A stretch of 64,000 nucleotides of DNA from JAMXLO01 sp963832895 (GTDB lineage: Bacteria > Pseudomonadota > Alphaproteobacteria > Acetobacterales > Acetobacteraceae): NCBI GenBank assembly GCA_963832895.1, contig CAWHVQ010000010.1, forward strand, positions 124,001 to 188,000, written 5' to 3'. Both the position numbers and the translations under genes were made by a program. Below the pieces are notes generated by a model. That model was not told the DNA's origin and ran no database searches. It worked only from the letters and a program-made list of their open reading frames with translations. Below, piece after piece: positions 52,559-60,692 of the stretch (positions are counted from its first letter, which is position 1; the number at the start of each line of letters is the position of its first letter).

Positions 52559-53337
52559 CGCCCCTCGAACACCGGCGTGCGCTTTTCCAGGAATGCCTGG
52601 CGCGCCTCGCGGTGGTCCTCGCTATTCACCGCCGCCTCCTGCAACGCGGCGATCTCCGCGGCGCGCAGTTCTACCTCGCCGCGATCCAGCGCCTCGAGCA
52701 CGACCTTGGCGCCGCGCTGCGACAACGGCGCCCGGGTGCACAGCTCCTGCGCCAGTGCATGGGCACCGCGAAGTGCCCCCTGCTCCGAGACCACGTCGAT
52801 CAGTCCCATCGTCCGGCAGTCATCGAGTGGAAAATACCGGCCCGAGTAGAGCACCAGCTTGGCCTTCGCCAGCCCGACCGCACGCAGCAGCAGGCTGCAG
52901 TCGAGCGTGCCGTATACGATCGAGAGCCGCGCAGCCGGGATGCCCATTTGCGTCGTGGTGTCGCCCACGCGCAGATCGCAGGCCAACGCCAGCCCGCAAC
53001 CGCCGCCCACACCGTAGCCGTGCACCGCGGCAATCGTCGGCTGCGGCAGGTCGATGATGGCCCTTGTGGCCGTCCGGCCCGCCTCGCCATAGACGCGGGC
53101 GTCTGCCACGTTGTTCCGAACCTTGGCGAATTCCGAGATGTCGGCGCCGCCGCAGAAGTGCCCGCCGGCGCCGGTCAGGATGACCACGCGGACGTCGCTG
53201 CGTTCAGCGAAGCCGTTGTAGATCTCGCCAAGCGCCCGCCACATCGCCAGCGACACGACGTTGCGCTTCTCCGGTCGGTTCAGCGTCACAACCGCTATGC
53301 CCGCCGCGTCCACCGCGACCTGGATGTCGTCCGACAT
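52555..53337 (-). CDS. Enoyl-CoA hydratase/isomerase family protein
   Basis: The 260-residue crotonase-fold protein has an oxyanion hole at GGHFCGGADISEF and VGGGCGLALACDLRVGD. In crotonase the two catalytic glutamates lie after the second motif. Here that region reads RLSIVYGTLDCS, without an obvious matching Glu pair, so hydratase activity is not assured and an isomerase or hydrolase is possible. It is coupled to the radical SAM gene downstream and lies 32 bases after DUF1330. Confidence 0.88.
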   Translation of the reverse strand: MSDDIQVAVDAAGIAVVTLNRPEKRNVVSLAMWRALGEIYNGFAERSDVRVVILTGAGGHFCGGADISEFAKVRNNVADARVYGEAGRTATRAIIDLPQPTIAAVHGYGVGGGCGLALACDLRVGDTTTQMGIPAARLSIVYGTLDCSLLLRAVGLAKAKLVLYSGRYFPLDDCRTMGLIDVVSEQGALRGAHALAQELCTRAPLSQRGAKVVLEALDRGEVELRAAEIAALQEAAVNSEDHREARQAFLEKRTPVFEGR

Positions 53338-53369
53338 TTGCTAACTTCCAACCATGTAAGGCCGACGCG

Positions 53370-53657
53370 CTACACGCCGGCGACCACCCACGCGTCAACC
53401 TCTGCGGCGTTCTCCCGCAACGGCTTCACCTTTGCATATTCCGGCGAGTGCCAGAATTTCTTGATCGCCTCCACCGATGGGAACTCGAAGAGCACGAGGC
53501 GCCTGCCGTCGTGGCTGCCTTCCAGCACCTCGACGGGCGATCCGCGCACGATATAACGGCCGCCGAAGGCCTGCACCACCGACGGCACTGCCTCGCGATA
53601 GTGGGCGAACTTGTCGGGATCAGTGACTTTGAGCTGCACGATCATGTAGGCGGGCAT
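53370..53657 (-). CDS. DUF1330 family protein
   Basis: The 95-residue protein from ATG 53657, with AGGGAG upstream, shows the DUF1330 ferredoxin-like dimeric fold: PAYMIVQLKVTDPDKFAHYR, VQAFGGRYIVRG and VEVLEGSHDGRRLVLFEFP, ending KPLRENAAEVDAWVV. Members resemble stress-response dabb-type proteins with unknown enzymatic role. It is sandwiched between the WYL regulator and the enoyl-CoA hydratase on the same strand. Confidence 0.9.
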   Translation of the reverse strand: MPAYMIVQLKVTDPDKFAHYREAVPSVVQAFGGRYIVRGSPVEVLEGSHDGRRLVLFEFPSVEAIKKFWHSPEYAKVKPLRENAAEVDAWVVAGV

Positions 53658-53661
53658 CGCG

Positions 53662-54360
53662 TTACTCCCTGGCTTCGCTGTCATTCTGCCGCAGCGCCAG
53701 CCATTCTGCCATCAGCCGGCCGTTGTCGGACGGATAGCACTCGTCCAGCACAGTCATCTCGCTGATGCGATCGGCACGGAAATGCCGATAGTCCTGCCGC
53801 AGCTCGCACCACGCGCAGATCAACGTTGCCTGTACGTAGTAAGCGACCGCGATCGGCCAGATTGTCCGCCGCGTACGTGCGCCTTTCTCGTCGGCGTAGA
53901 GGATATGCAGCTTGCGTTCGTCGCGGATGGCCTGGCGCACGGCGGCGAGATCGATGCTCTCGGGCGCCGGCGCGCCAGCGGTGGAAACGAAGATCGATGC
54001 AGTGGCCAGTTGCGCGCGCAGCGCCTCGGGCAGCACCACCGTGACCTTTGACAGCACGCTCTCGGCGGCGTCCTGCAGGCTTGGATCGCCAGTGCGGGCG
54101 ACCAGCCGCGCGCCGACCGCGATTGCCTCGATTTCCTCGGTGTTGAACATCAGGGGCGGCAGGTCGAAGCCGCGCCGCAGCATATAGCCGATGCCCGGCG
54201 CACCCTCGATCGGCACGCGGCGCGCCTGCAAGGTAGCCACGTCGCGGTAGACGGTCCGCACGGTCACTTCCAATTCATCCGCCAGCGCCGCGGCCGTGGT
54301 CGGGCCACGTGCCGTGCGCAGGCGCTGGATGATGTCGAATAGCCGGTCGGAGCGTCGCAT
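53662..54360 (-). CDS. YafY-type HTH/WYL transcriptional regulator
   Basis: The 232-residue protein starts at ATG 54360. An N-terminal winged helix (RRSDRLFDIIQRLR, then LADELEVTVRTVYRDVATL) binds DNA, and a C-terminal WYL domain follows (ADEKGARTRRTIWPIAVAYY in part, CELRQDYRHFRADRISEM), which binds ligands or nucleic acids. The motif here reads with aromatic changes, as in the YafY subgroup. It is divergent from the GNAT gene and its stop is 5 bases from the DUF1330 start. It probably regulates that operon. Confidence 0.9.
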   Translation of the reverse strand: MRRSDRLFDIIQRLRTARGPTTAAALADELEVTVRTVYRDVATLQARRVPIEGAPGIGYMLRRGFDLPPLMFNTEEIEAIAVGARLVARTGDPSLQDAAESVLSKVTVVLPEALRAQLATASIFVSTAGAPAPESIDLAAVRQAIRDERKLHILYADEKGARTRRTIWPIAVAYYVQATLICAWCELRQDYRHFRADRISEMTVLDECYPSDNGRLMAEWLALRQNDSEARE

Positions 54361-54436
54361 TGGGCGCAAGACTACTGACAGAACGCTGTCAGTGGCCACC
54401 CGGTATTGTCCACCTCAGCCGATACAGGGGAGCACC

Positions 54437-54853
54437 ATGATCACGCTGACGGATACTCCGGATCCACATCTGGAGACCGTGCTCGATGAGGGTTTGGCCG
54501 AGCACAACGCGGAGATGTCGCGCCTGCGCGATTGGCGAGCGCTGGCCGTCACGGTGCACGACCCTGACACCGGCGAGCTTGCCGGCGGGCTGCTGGGCAG
54601 GACGTCGATGGGCCTGTTCTTTCTCGACCTGTTCTACCTGCCAAAGAAGTTGCGCGGTGGCGGCGTCGGAAGTCGGGCGCTGCGCATGGCGGAGGAGGAG
54701 GCCATCCGGCGCGGCTGCCGGGCCGCCACTCTGGTGACCGTCAACTTCCAGGCACCGGAATTCTATGCGCGCCACGGCTGGGAGGAATTCGGCCGCATCG
54801 CCACTGCGCCCGGCGTGGAGCGGATCTTCATGCGCAAGACGTTCGTAGCTTGA
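54437..54853 (+). CDS. GNAT family N-acetyltransferase
   Basis: The 138-residue protein from ATG 54437, with GGGGAG upstream, has the GNAT acetyl-CoA site in YLPKKLRGGGVGSRALRMAEEEA (in part) and a C-terminal VNFQAPEFYARHGWEEFGR. It is a stand-alone acetyltransferase with unknown acceptor. It is divergent from the WYL regulator and followed 14 bases later by the cupin-like gene, so the pair may form a transcript. Confidence 0.9.
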   Translation: MITLTDTPDPHLETVLDEGLAEHNAEMSRLRDWRALAVTVHDPDTGELAGGLLGRTSMGLFFLDLFYLPKKLRGGGVGSRALRMAEEEAIRRGCRAATLVTVNFQAPEFYARHGWEEFGRIATAPGVERIFMRKTFVA

Positions 54854-54867
54854 TAGGAGGCAATGCG

Positions 54868-55275
54868 ATGCAATCGATCAGTCGGAATACTGAGGAGATG
54901 GACTGGGTTCCTGGCACACCGTTCTATGGTCCGGGTGCTGTGTTCGAGGGCCGTGAGGTTGTCCAGCTCAAGGTTCTGAGCGATCGACGTGCCGAGGGTG
55001 GCGGGGTCGCCTGGCTGGTGCGGTTCACGCCGCCGGAGGGCAAGGTGATCCGTATCGTCGCTGTGGCGCTGTCGGACGAGCACATCTTTGGGCTGGAGGG
55101 TGGGCGCGGCACGAAGTCGGGCGAACGGCTGCGTACTGAGGGCAACTATGGGCTAAACCCGAGGGGCAAGCCGCACAGCGCTTTCATTGGCACCGAGACG
55201 GTGTCGCTGGTGATCTACAATGGTGAGCCGGACGAAGTGCGCTCGATCGATGTGATCGACAAGCCGTCGAACTGA
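54868..55275 (+). CDS. Small cupin-like protein
   Basis: The 135-residue protein has AGGAGG 8 bases upstream. It reads as a beta-rich domain: PGTPFYGPGAVFEGREVVQLKVL, AWLVRFTPPEGKVIRIVAVALSD and TVSLVIYNGEPDEVRSI (each in part). It has no clear His metal set, so it is a cupin-like fold of unknown role rather than a confident enzyme. It is separated from the convergent MFS gene by 43 bases. Confidence 0.6.
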   Translation: MQSISRNTEEMDWVPGTPFYGPGAVFEGREVVQLKVLSDRRAEGGGVAWLVRFTPPEGKVIRIVAVALSDEHIFGLEGGRGTKSGERLRTEGNYGLNPRGKPHSAFIGTETVSLVIYNGEPDEVRSIDVIDKPSN

Positions 55276-55318
55276 GGCACGTGCGGGCGCAGGAACTGAC
55301 CGCACTCCCTGAACAGCA

Positions 55319-56596
55319 TCACGGCGATGGCCGGCTATCCACAGCGTTTGAGACCGTCACCAGTGGCTGGGCCCCGTGCTGTTGCTGCATGGCATCATCG
55401 ACCTGCCGGAAGCTCGCATAGTAAATCGCCAGATAGGCGCCCTGAAACGCCGCGCCGATGAAGAACGGCAGCACGAGATTGTTGGCGGCAAACAGGATGC
55501 CCGTCAGGATCGGGCTGACCGATCTCGGTATTTGCATCGACACGTTCGCCATGCTCGCGGCGAACCCGCGTCGGTGCGGCCTTACTATGCTGATGCTCAA
55601 GGCACTGCGGGCGCCTGTCGTTCCCCGGTTGAACATGGCACGCAGGATGTAGAGCACTGCCGCAAGGCCGAAGCTCGGTGAGAGCGGCAACGCGATCAGC
55701 AAGGCTAGTCCCACGAGCCGCATGGCAACGACAGAGCGCACCATGCCCAGCCCCCTGGACAACCAGCCGGTCGCCACCGACGCCACGGCCGCCATCAGGA
55801 ACCCGCCTGCCATCAGCGGCCCGATTTCGGCAGGCCCCTCGCCGAAGCGCACGGCAAACCAATAGGCAATCAGCGGCCCGGTCGCACCCACCCCGGCTCC
55901 ATTCAACAGGTTCGCTATCATCAGACGCAGAACCAGCCGGTTCTCCTGCCGTTGGACGCCGTGGCCGTGCGTTGGTGTGGTGGCTGCCTGGGGGTGTCGT
56001 GCCTCGCTGTCCGGCGTTCTGAGAATTAGCGCGCAACACAGCAGTGACCCAGCGGCCGAGAGAAGGAAGAGCGGTCGATAGGCGAGCGCACCGGGCAGGA
56101 TCGTGTGCAGGCTGGATGGCGCGGCGGCAAGCATGGCACCGACCGCATTGCCCAGAAACCCAAGCGCAGCGTTCAGGCTGTAGACCGGTCCGCGACGCAT
56201 CGGGGCCACGGCTTGGGCCAGCCATGCCTGCTCGACAGGAGCGAATGGGCCTGCCGCACCGTTGCCGCCACGGCCGAAGCCACCAACCATCGACGCAATG
56301 CCGACAAGCACGGGCTGCGCGGATAGCAGCGCAAGCAATCCGGCAAGTGTCTGAGCGGCCTCATAAGCGAAGAGGAACCGCCGACGGCCGCCACGATCGC
56401 TGAGCGGACCGGCGAACAGGGTCAGCAGCACCCCAGTGATCAGCGCCGCGCTGAGCACGGCACTGATGGCCACCGCCGACCAGCCGAGCGCGCGCAGATA
56501 CAGAGCGAAGTCTACTGCAAGCGCGCCCTGTCCGATGCTGCGCACGAACCGTGTCGCCAGGAGCAGCCGGGTAGTACGGGCACCATCATTGGCCAT
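55319..56596 (-). CDS. MFS transporter
   Basis: The 425-residue inner-membrane carrier has twelve likely helices. The major facilitator motif A in the loop after helix 2 is GPLSDRGGRRRFLF, and a matching GWLSRGLGM loop lies in the second half. The central loop is about 25 residues (TPDSEARHPQAATTPTHGHG). The start is ATG 56596 with AGGA upstream; a GTG 6 codons earlier is an alternative. Drug or sugar specificity cannot be told. Confidence 0.88.
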   Translation of the reverse strand: MANDGARTTRLLLATRFVRSIGQGALAVDFALYLRALGWSAVAISAVLSAALITGVLLTLFAGPLSDRGGRRRFLFAYEAAQTLAGLLALLSAQPVLVGIASMVGGFGRGGNGAAGPFAPVEQAWLAQAVAPMRRGPVYSLNAALGFLGNAVGAMLAAAPSSLHTILPGALAYRPLFLLSAAGSLLCCALILRTPDSEARHPQAATTPTHGHGVQRQENRLVLRLMIANLLNGAGVGATGPLIAYWFAVRFGEGPAEIGPLMAGGFLMAAVASVATGWLSRGLGMVRSVVAMRLVGLALLIALPLSPSFGLAAVLYILRAMFNRGTTGARSALSISIVRPHRRGFAASMANVSMQIPRSVSPILTGILFAANNLVLPFFIGAAFQGAYLAIYYASFRQVDDAMQQQHGAQPLVTVSNAVDSRPSP

Positions 56597-57033
56597 CGCC
56601 ACTATCCTGGGCACTTACCAAAGCGTTGCAAAGACTGGGATGGAGGTGCAGCTAACCTGAAAATCGGCACAAAGCCACCCGATAGCGAAACCGATAGTTT
56701 CACTTGACGGTCGGCCTGATTGTGTGGGAACCAGATGATTGTCGAGACATCAGTTTCCCGGTTCAGGCCGGTATGCAGCCCGCCCATTGTGGCGGGTTTT
56801 GCTATTCTGGGCTAGTTTTTCTCCGCCAGATGGTTGCGATCTACCGGGCCAAGATCGCCCCGGTAACTCACCACCTTGATTTCAAAAAGTGATTCGTGTC
56901 CACGCAGGATTGTGCGCGACGACCCGGTGCGGGTTGTGCAAAGTGGAGACGCCCGAAGCCCGGGCCGGGCTGAAAAGTTCCCCATGCGCAGACTTTTACG
57001 ATATGCAACAATGCCGACCAGAGGGGAGACCTA
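56597..57033. other. Non-coding boundary region before the AT-richer island
   Basis: About 437 bases without a supported gene. It contains the dyad GAAAC-CGATA-GTTTC near 56687-56701, an inverted GGGAA/TTCCC pair around 56727-56759, and a terminator-like hairpin at 56779-56800. Weak short frames resemble no known family. It may hold remains of the integration that brought in the island, but no att repeat or transposase was recognised. Confidence 0.5.
56779..56800 (+). terminator. Terminator-like hairpin upstream of the island
   Basis: CCCGCC (56779-56784) pairs with GGCGGG (56791-56796) across a 6-base loop, followed by TTTT. No gene upstream on this strand needs it, so an unseen small RNA is possible. 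Confidence 0.6.
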
Positions 57034-57803
57034 ATGGCAGCCGATTTGCTTCCAGCGAAACTGAAGAGAGAACCGCTGGTCGATGCGGTTTTCGAAGTCC
57101 GGTTCTCGCCGAGCATCCCCGGATCGAATGTAATCCCGGGCATCCTGTTCGGTCGGTTGCCGAAGCCTCTGAATTTGGAGCGCCTTCCAGCGGCAGATAT
57201 CCCTGCTTTCATACGTGACAGCAATCCGATGCTTCACTCGCAACCGCTTATGCGGACGCATTGGGGCGAGCGCTTCTCCATTTTGATTGGTGACACGAAT
57301 GTCGCCCTTGGCTGCAAGATGCCATATGTCGGATGGCGCGGGGATCAAGGCTTTAAGGCGCACATTGTCCAACTCTTTGGGTATCTCGCAGAAGCAGGAT
57401 TCATCCAAAGCATAGAAAGATACAGCTTGAAATATACAGGTGTGATTGAAGGCAAGGACTTAGCGGAGCAAATCGACCGGATTAAGATCGACCTGCAGCT
57501 TGGCTCATATAGCCTGATGGCTGAGCCCTTTCCATTCGCGTGGAAATACAGGAAAATGGTATTTTGCATGTTGTCCAGTTGGGTGCGCCAACTGTAGTGG
57601 CGCACGATGGCGAGACGAAGACTGGAATTCTGGTCGATATAGACGGAATTTGCGAGCATAAAACCAATGACTTAAAGCTGTTCGCAGACGAGCTTCCTGA
57701 CAGGATCGAAGACTTACATGAACACGACAAAGGGCGGTTCTTCGGGCTGTTGAAACCGAAGACGCTCGCCTATCTGGAGCCGATCTATGATACAAGCCAC
57801 TGA
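57034..57803 (+). pseudogene. TIGR04255-like protein, interrupted by a one-base frameshift
   Basis: The first frame (to about 57535) begins LLPAKLKREPLVDAVFEVRF and contains PLMRTHWGERFSILIGD and IQSIERYSLKYTGVI. The second frame, from about 57540, continues VEIQENGILHVVQL, GILVDIDGICEHKT, LHEHDKGRFFGLLKPKTL and LEPIYD. This order matches the sporadically distributed TIGR04255 family of about 250 residues, whose function is unknown. One missing base near 57533-57540 would fuse the frames. GGGGAG precedes the ATG. The last 17 bases overlap the next gene. Base composition is less GC-rich than the flanks. Confidence 0.72.
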
Positions 57804-58170
57804 AGTCTATCAGCTTGAGCAGAAGTCTAGCACAACCGCTAGCGCCACGTATGAGATGCTAGCCCCGAGTGGTGGTCTGCCGTTTCAGGGGCGGTTAGCT
57901 TGTGCTGTGCTTGCTGCGGGCTTGGTTCTCGCTTCGTATAATCGACCAGCGACCGCTCTGTTCCAAGCGATCAGTCCTATGGAGCGGCCCAGCACGGTCG
58001 GACAATTCGGTAACTCGTTCTCCCATCCTCTTGATGAAGTCGGCGTCGCAGATTTTGCGGATGCTGTTGCTAGCTTTTATGCAAATCTGCTCGCGTCTCA
58101 AGAGCCATTGGGGCGCGAGTTTGAGCAGGTGTTGCAAGCTAATCTCAGGGATCTTTACGTTCGGTCTTAA
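57787..58170 (+). CDS. Unknown small protein in the TIGR04255 cassette
   Basis: This 127-residue protein of no recognised family starts inside the end of the TIGR04255-like gene, so translation is coupled. A hydrophobic segment at about residues 36-54 (LACAVLAAGLVLASY) may be a membrane helix or a buried helix. The C-terminal half is helical with acidic residues (FADAVASFYANLLAS). It carries the low-GC character of the island. It is probably a partner subunit of the TIGR04255-like protein. Confidence 0.65.
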   Translation: MIQATEVYQLEQKSSTTASATYEMLAPSGGLPFQGRLACAVLAAGLVLASYNRPATALFQAISPMERPSTVGQFGNSFSHPLDEVGVADFADAVASFYANLLASQEPLGREFEQVLQANLRDLYVRS

Positions 58171-58187
58171 AAAGAGGCGATGCCGAG

Positions 58188-58781
58188 ATGGAGATCACAG
58201 CGGCGGCGATACAGGATCACCTTCCCTACTACCTAACGCAGGAGGCAAGGACTGGCATTCTGCGGGAGCTACGTAGCTTTCCCGATGGAATGAACTACTA
58301 TCTTCAACCGGGCTATCAGGATGAACTGCTGCAAGGAGACGGTTGGCGGCAGTTGCAGTTGAGAAACTTCCTTACGGGGGAAAAAGATCTCGTCCACGGA
58401 GTGATGTTGTCCAATACCTGTGACGTGTCTCCGGAGAACAAGAGAGACCTTCCTGCGAACATAGTTTTTGCGCCTCTGATCGCCTTGGCGACGTATGAAA
58501 CTGTTTTAGCCCGCAGCGGAGTTTCGGCGGGCAGCATTCGCCTGAAGATCGATGCGGTAAGAAAACAGCGTGTCACCAGCATGTTTTATATGCCCTCGGG
58601 AGCCGGATTGGAGGCCGACCACATTGTTTTGCTGGACGACGTCCATACGATGCCCGCAAGCGCCTTCAAGGCAGAAAGCACGGCAAAGATTTTCACGCTA
58701 AGCCAAGCGGGGTTCTTCCTGTTCATCCTCAAGCTTTCGATACACTTCTGCCGTTTCCACGAGAACATAAACCGTTCCTAA
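58188..58781 (+). CDS. Unknown protein with LSNTCDVS motif in the TIGR04255 cassette
   Basis: The 197-residue protein has no recognised family. AAAGAGG lies upstream of the ATG, 17 bases after the previous stop. Visible features are an N-terminal helix (LPYYLTQEARTGILREL), then a predicted beta-rich centre with VMLSNTCDVSPENKRD and IVFAPLIAL, then FYMPSGAGLEADHIVLLDDVH. The S-x-x-C-D element with a following lysine-rich turn is distinctive. The C-terminus is hydrophobic (LSQAGFFLFILKLSIHF). It ends the tightly spaced three-gene set. Confidence 0.65.
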   Translation: MEITAAAIQDHLPYYLTQEARTGILRELRSFPDGMNYYLQPGYQDELLQGDGWRQLQLRNFLTGEKDLVHGVMLSNTCDVSPENKRDLPANIVFAPLIALATYETVLARSGVSAGSIRLKIDAVRKQRVTSMFYMPSGAGLEADHIVLLDDVHTMPASAFKAESTAKIFTLSQAGFFLFILKLSIHFCRFHENINRS

Positions 58782-58858
58782 GCGCCGCTGGCCCCGTCGC
58801 GGCCCGGTTTACGGTAAGTCGCAGGAGAACACGATAAACCCGGGATGATGGTCACTCT

Positions 58859-59944
58859 ATGGGACGCAAACCATTACCGAGAAGTAAGCCTACAGAGGAG
58901 GAGCAACCCTCGGTTCGCCTGTTACTCGATGCTTGTGTATGGCTCGACTTGGTGGCGAATTTTGCAAATGAACCTCTTCTTTCTGCACTGGAGTTGCTGT
59001 GCGAGCGAGATGCCCTTGAGCTCATTGTGCCAAGCGTAGTGCGCGAGGAGTTTGCTCGGAACAAAGAGCGCATACTTAAGGAGAGCGGACGAAGCTTCTC
59101 TGGTGCGCTAAAGCGCGCCCGTGTGGCACTATACACGTACGGCGATCCGAGAAAGCGGAAGGCGGCCATCGAAGTTATTAACGATATAGACCATAAGTTA
59201 AGTGGTTCTGGCGAAGTGGCGACTGAAGCGGTGAAGCGCATCGAGGCTCTCTTTCACGATGCAATCGATTGTCCAGTGAATGACGAAGCGTTGCTGGCAG
59301 CGGCAGCGCGCGCCATGGAGAACAAGGCGCCATTCCACAATGGCCGGAACAACTTTGCGGATGCTGTGATAATCGAGCTTTATGGGCAGATCGCGGCGGC
59401 TGGCCGCGGGGCTTATGTCTTTGTCACGCACAATTTTAAGGACTTCAGCGCGCCAGACAAGGATCAACGCGAGCCGCACCCGGATTTCACCGCGCACTTT
59501 GCAAACGGCAACTCCCGCTACTTCATCAAACTTGTCGATGCACTGCGTTCGGTGCGCCCGGATGAGTTCGCAGAAGTGATGTATGAAAGCGAACTCACAA
59601 CGGAACCACGAAAGGCGAGCGAGATATCGGCGGCGATTGTAGAGCTAACTGACCGTGTTTGGTATGACAGGCATATGGTTTCGCGATCCAAGCTTGAATC
59701 CGGCAAGATGAGAATTATCGCCAAGAAGGATTTTGGGCAACAGCACTACCGTGCGAGCGCGCTTGGTAAGCTTGTGGTCGATGACATTTGGGCTGGAGCA
59801 TTGAGGTCCGCCCAAAGGGCCGAGAAGAAATACGGGAAAGAGAACCTGGGCCCCTACACGAAGTTCGAGTGGGGCATGATAAACGGCAAGCTATCAGCAC
59901 TCCGATGGGTGGTTGGTGAAGATTGGGACGAGTTATATACCTAA
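58859..59944 (+). CDS. PIN-domain protein (probable RNase, DUF4935-like)
   Basis: The 361-residue protein has an N-terminal PIN fold, an RNase-type nuclease. Acidic residues expected at the metal site are in RLLLDACVWLDL, PSVVREEFARN and NNFADAVIIELYG, with a later VTHNFKDFS. The insert between the first and third acidic motifs (about 60-150) is helical and charged. The C-terminal ~160 residues (from about 210) are of unknown type. PIN proteins of this length without an adjacent small antitoxin may act alone or with the neighbouring cassette. GC content is low, as in the rest of the island. Confidence 0.8.
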   Translation: MGRKPLPRSKPTEEEQPSVRLLLDACVWLDLVANFANEPLLSALELLCERDALELIVPSVVREEFARNKERILKESGRSFSGALKRARVALYTYGDPRKRKAAIEVINDIDHKLSGSGEVATEAVKRIEALFHDAIDCPVNDEALLAAAARAMENKAPFHNGRNNFADAVIIELYGQIAAAGRGAYVFVTHNFKDFSAPDKDQREPHPDFTAHFANGNSRYFIKLVDALRSVRPDEFAEVMYESELTTEPRKASEISAAIVELTDRVWYDRHMVSRSKLESGKMRIIAKKDFGQQHYRASALGKLVVDDIWAGALRSAQRAEKKYGKENLGPYTKFEWGMINGKLSALRWVVGEDWDELYT

Positions 59945-60381
59945 GTCTCCAGTCATAACACGAGCCTTGAAATCGTCGCGTGATGCCGAAGAGAGGGCCT
60001 GAACTCGCTCGTCCCGAAGTTCCATTGCGCAAGGCAGAATTGGCGTCCATCGTGCCAAGATCATGGTGCCGCCCGCGGCTGCGTTTCGTAAGCTACAATC
60101 AACAATACACTATTCGGTTCGTGGTGGGACTCTGCGTCATCCGTGCCACAGATATTCGCGACAAGACATTTCGGCGCTGTGCCGAGCAACCGGTCTGCTT
60201 GCAGTTTTGCGAGCGAAGCGGTGGCCGCCGGATCCGATCGGATCATCGCAAAAGCCCAGGTCGTCGGAGGGCCAGCTTGCACTTGGCGAGCCGTGGGCTC
60301 ATATCCCGGGACTTCCACTGTCATACGACAAATTCCGCGCGGGCGGCCCTTGGCAACTGCGCCTACCCTGAAGGGACTTCT
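59945..60381. other. Non-coding region after the PIN gene
   Basis: About 437 bases with no gene that can be supported. An open frame runs through it into the next gene, but its sequence has no family signs, so the shorter start is preferred for the next gene. No tRNA, att repeat or integrase remnant was seen. Confidence 0.45.
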
Positions 60382-60657
60382 ATGACACCTCAGTTTCTTC
60401 GCTCGGAGGCGGCACGTTTCCGCGAGATGGCCGAAGCGGTCACCGACCGTGAAGCCTCGAGGCAGAGGCTGCTGGCGATGGCCGCTGATTACGAGGCGCG
60501 CGCAGAGGCGGCCGCTGCGGCGCAGCCAATCGAGGTGCAGTCGGCGGAGCCGGAGCCCACCCCGGCTCCTGACGCAGCGATCGAGAGTGGCGAGGTCGCC
60601 CCCAGGAAAGCCCCAAGCGACCGCAAACTCAGGCTGTCGCGCAAGCTGGACAACTGA
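60382..60657 (+). CDS. Small conserved helical protein
   Basis: The 91-residue protein begins TPQFLRSEAARFREMAEAVTDREASRQRLLAMAADYEARAE (read in part), a heptad-like helix, followed by an Ala/Pro/Glu linker and a basic end (PSDRKLRLSRKLDN). This pattern recurs in alphaproteobacteria as hypothetical proteins of about 80-110 residues. No function is known. It marks the return to high-GC host DNA after the island. Confidence 0.65.
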   Translation: MTPQFLRSEAARFREMAEAVTDREASRQRLLAMAADYEARAEAAAAAQPIEVQSAEPEPTPAPDAAIESGEVAPRKAPSDRKLRLSRKLDN

Positions 60658-60692
60658 TCCGGGCCAGCCGACCGACGCGACGCCGGCGTCGG

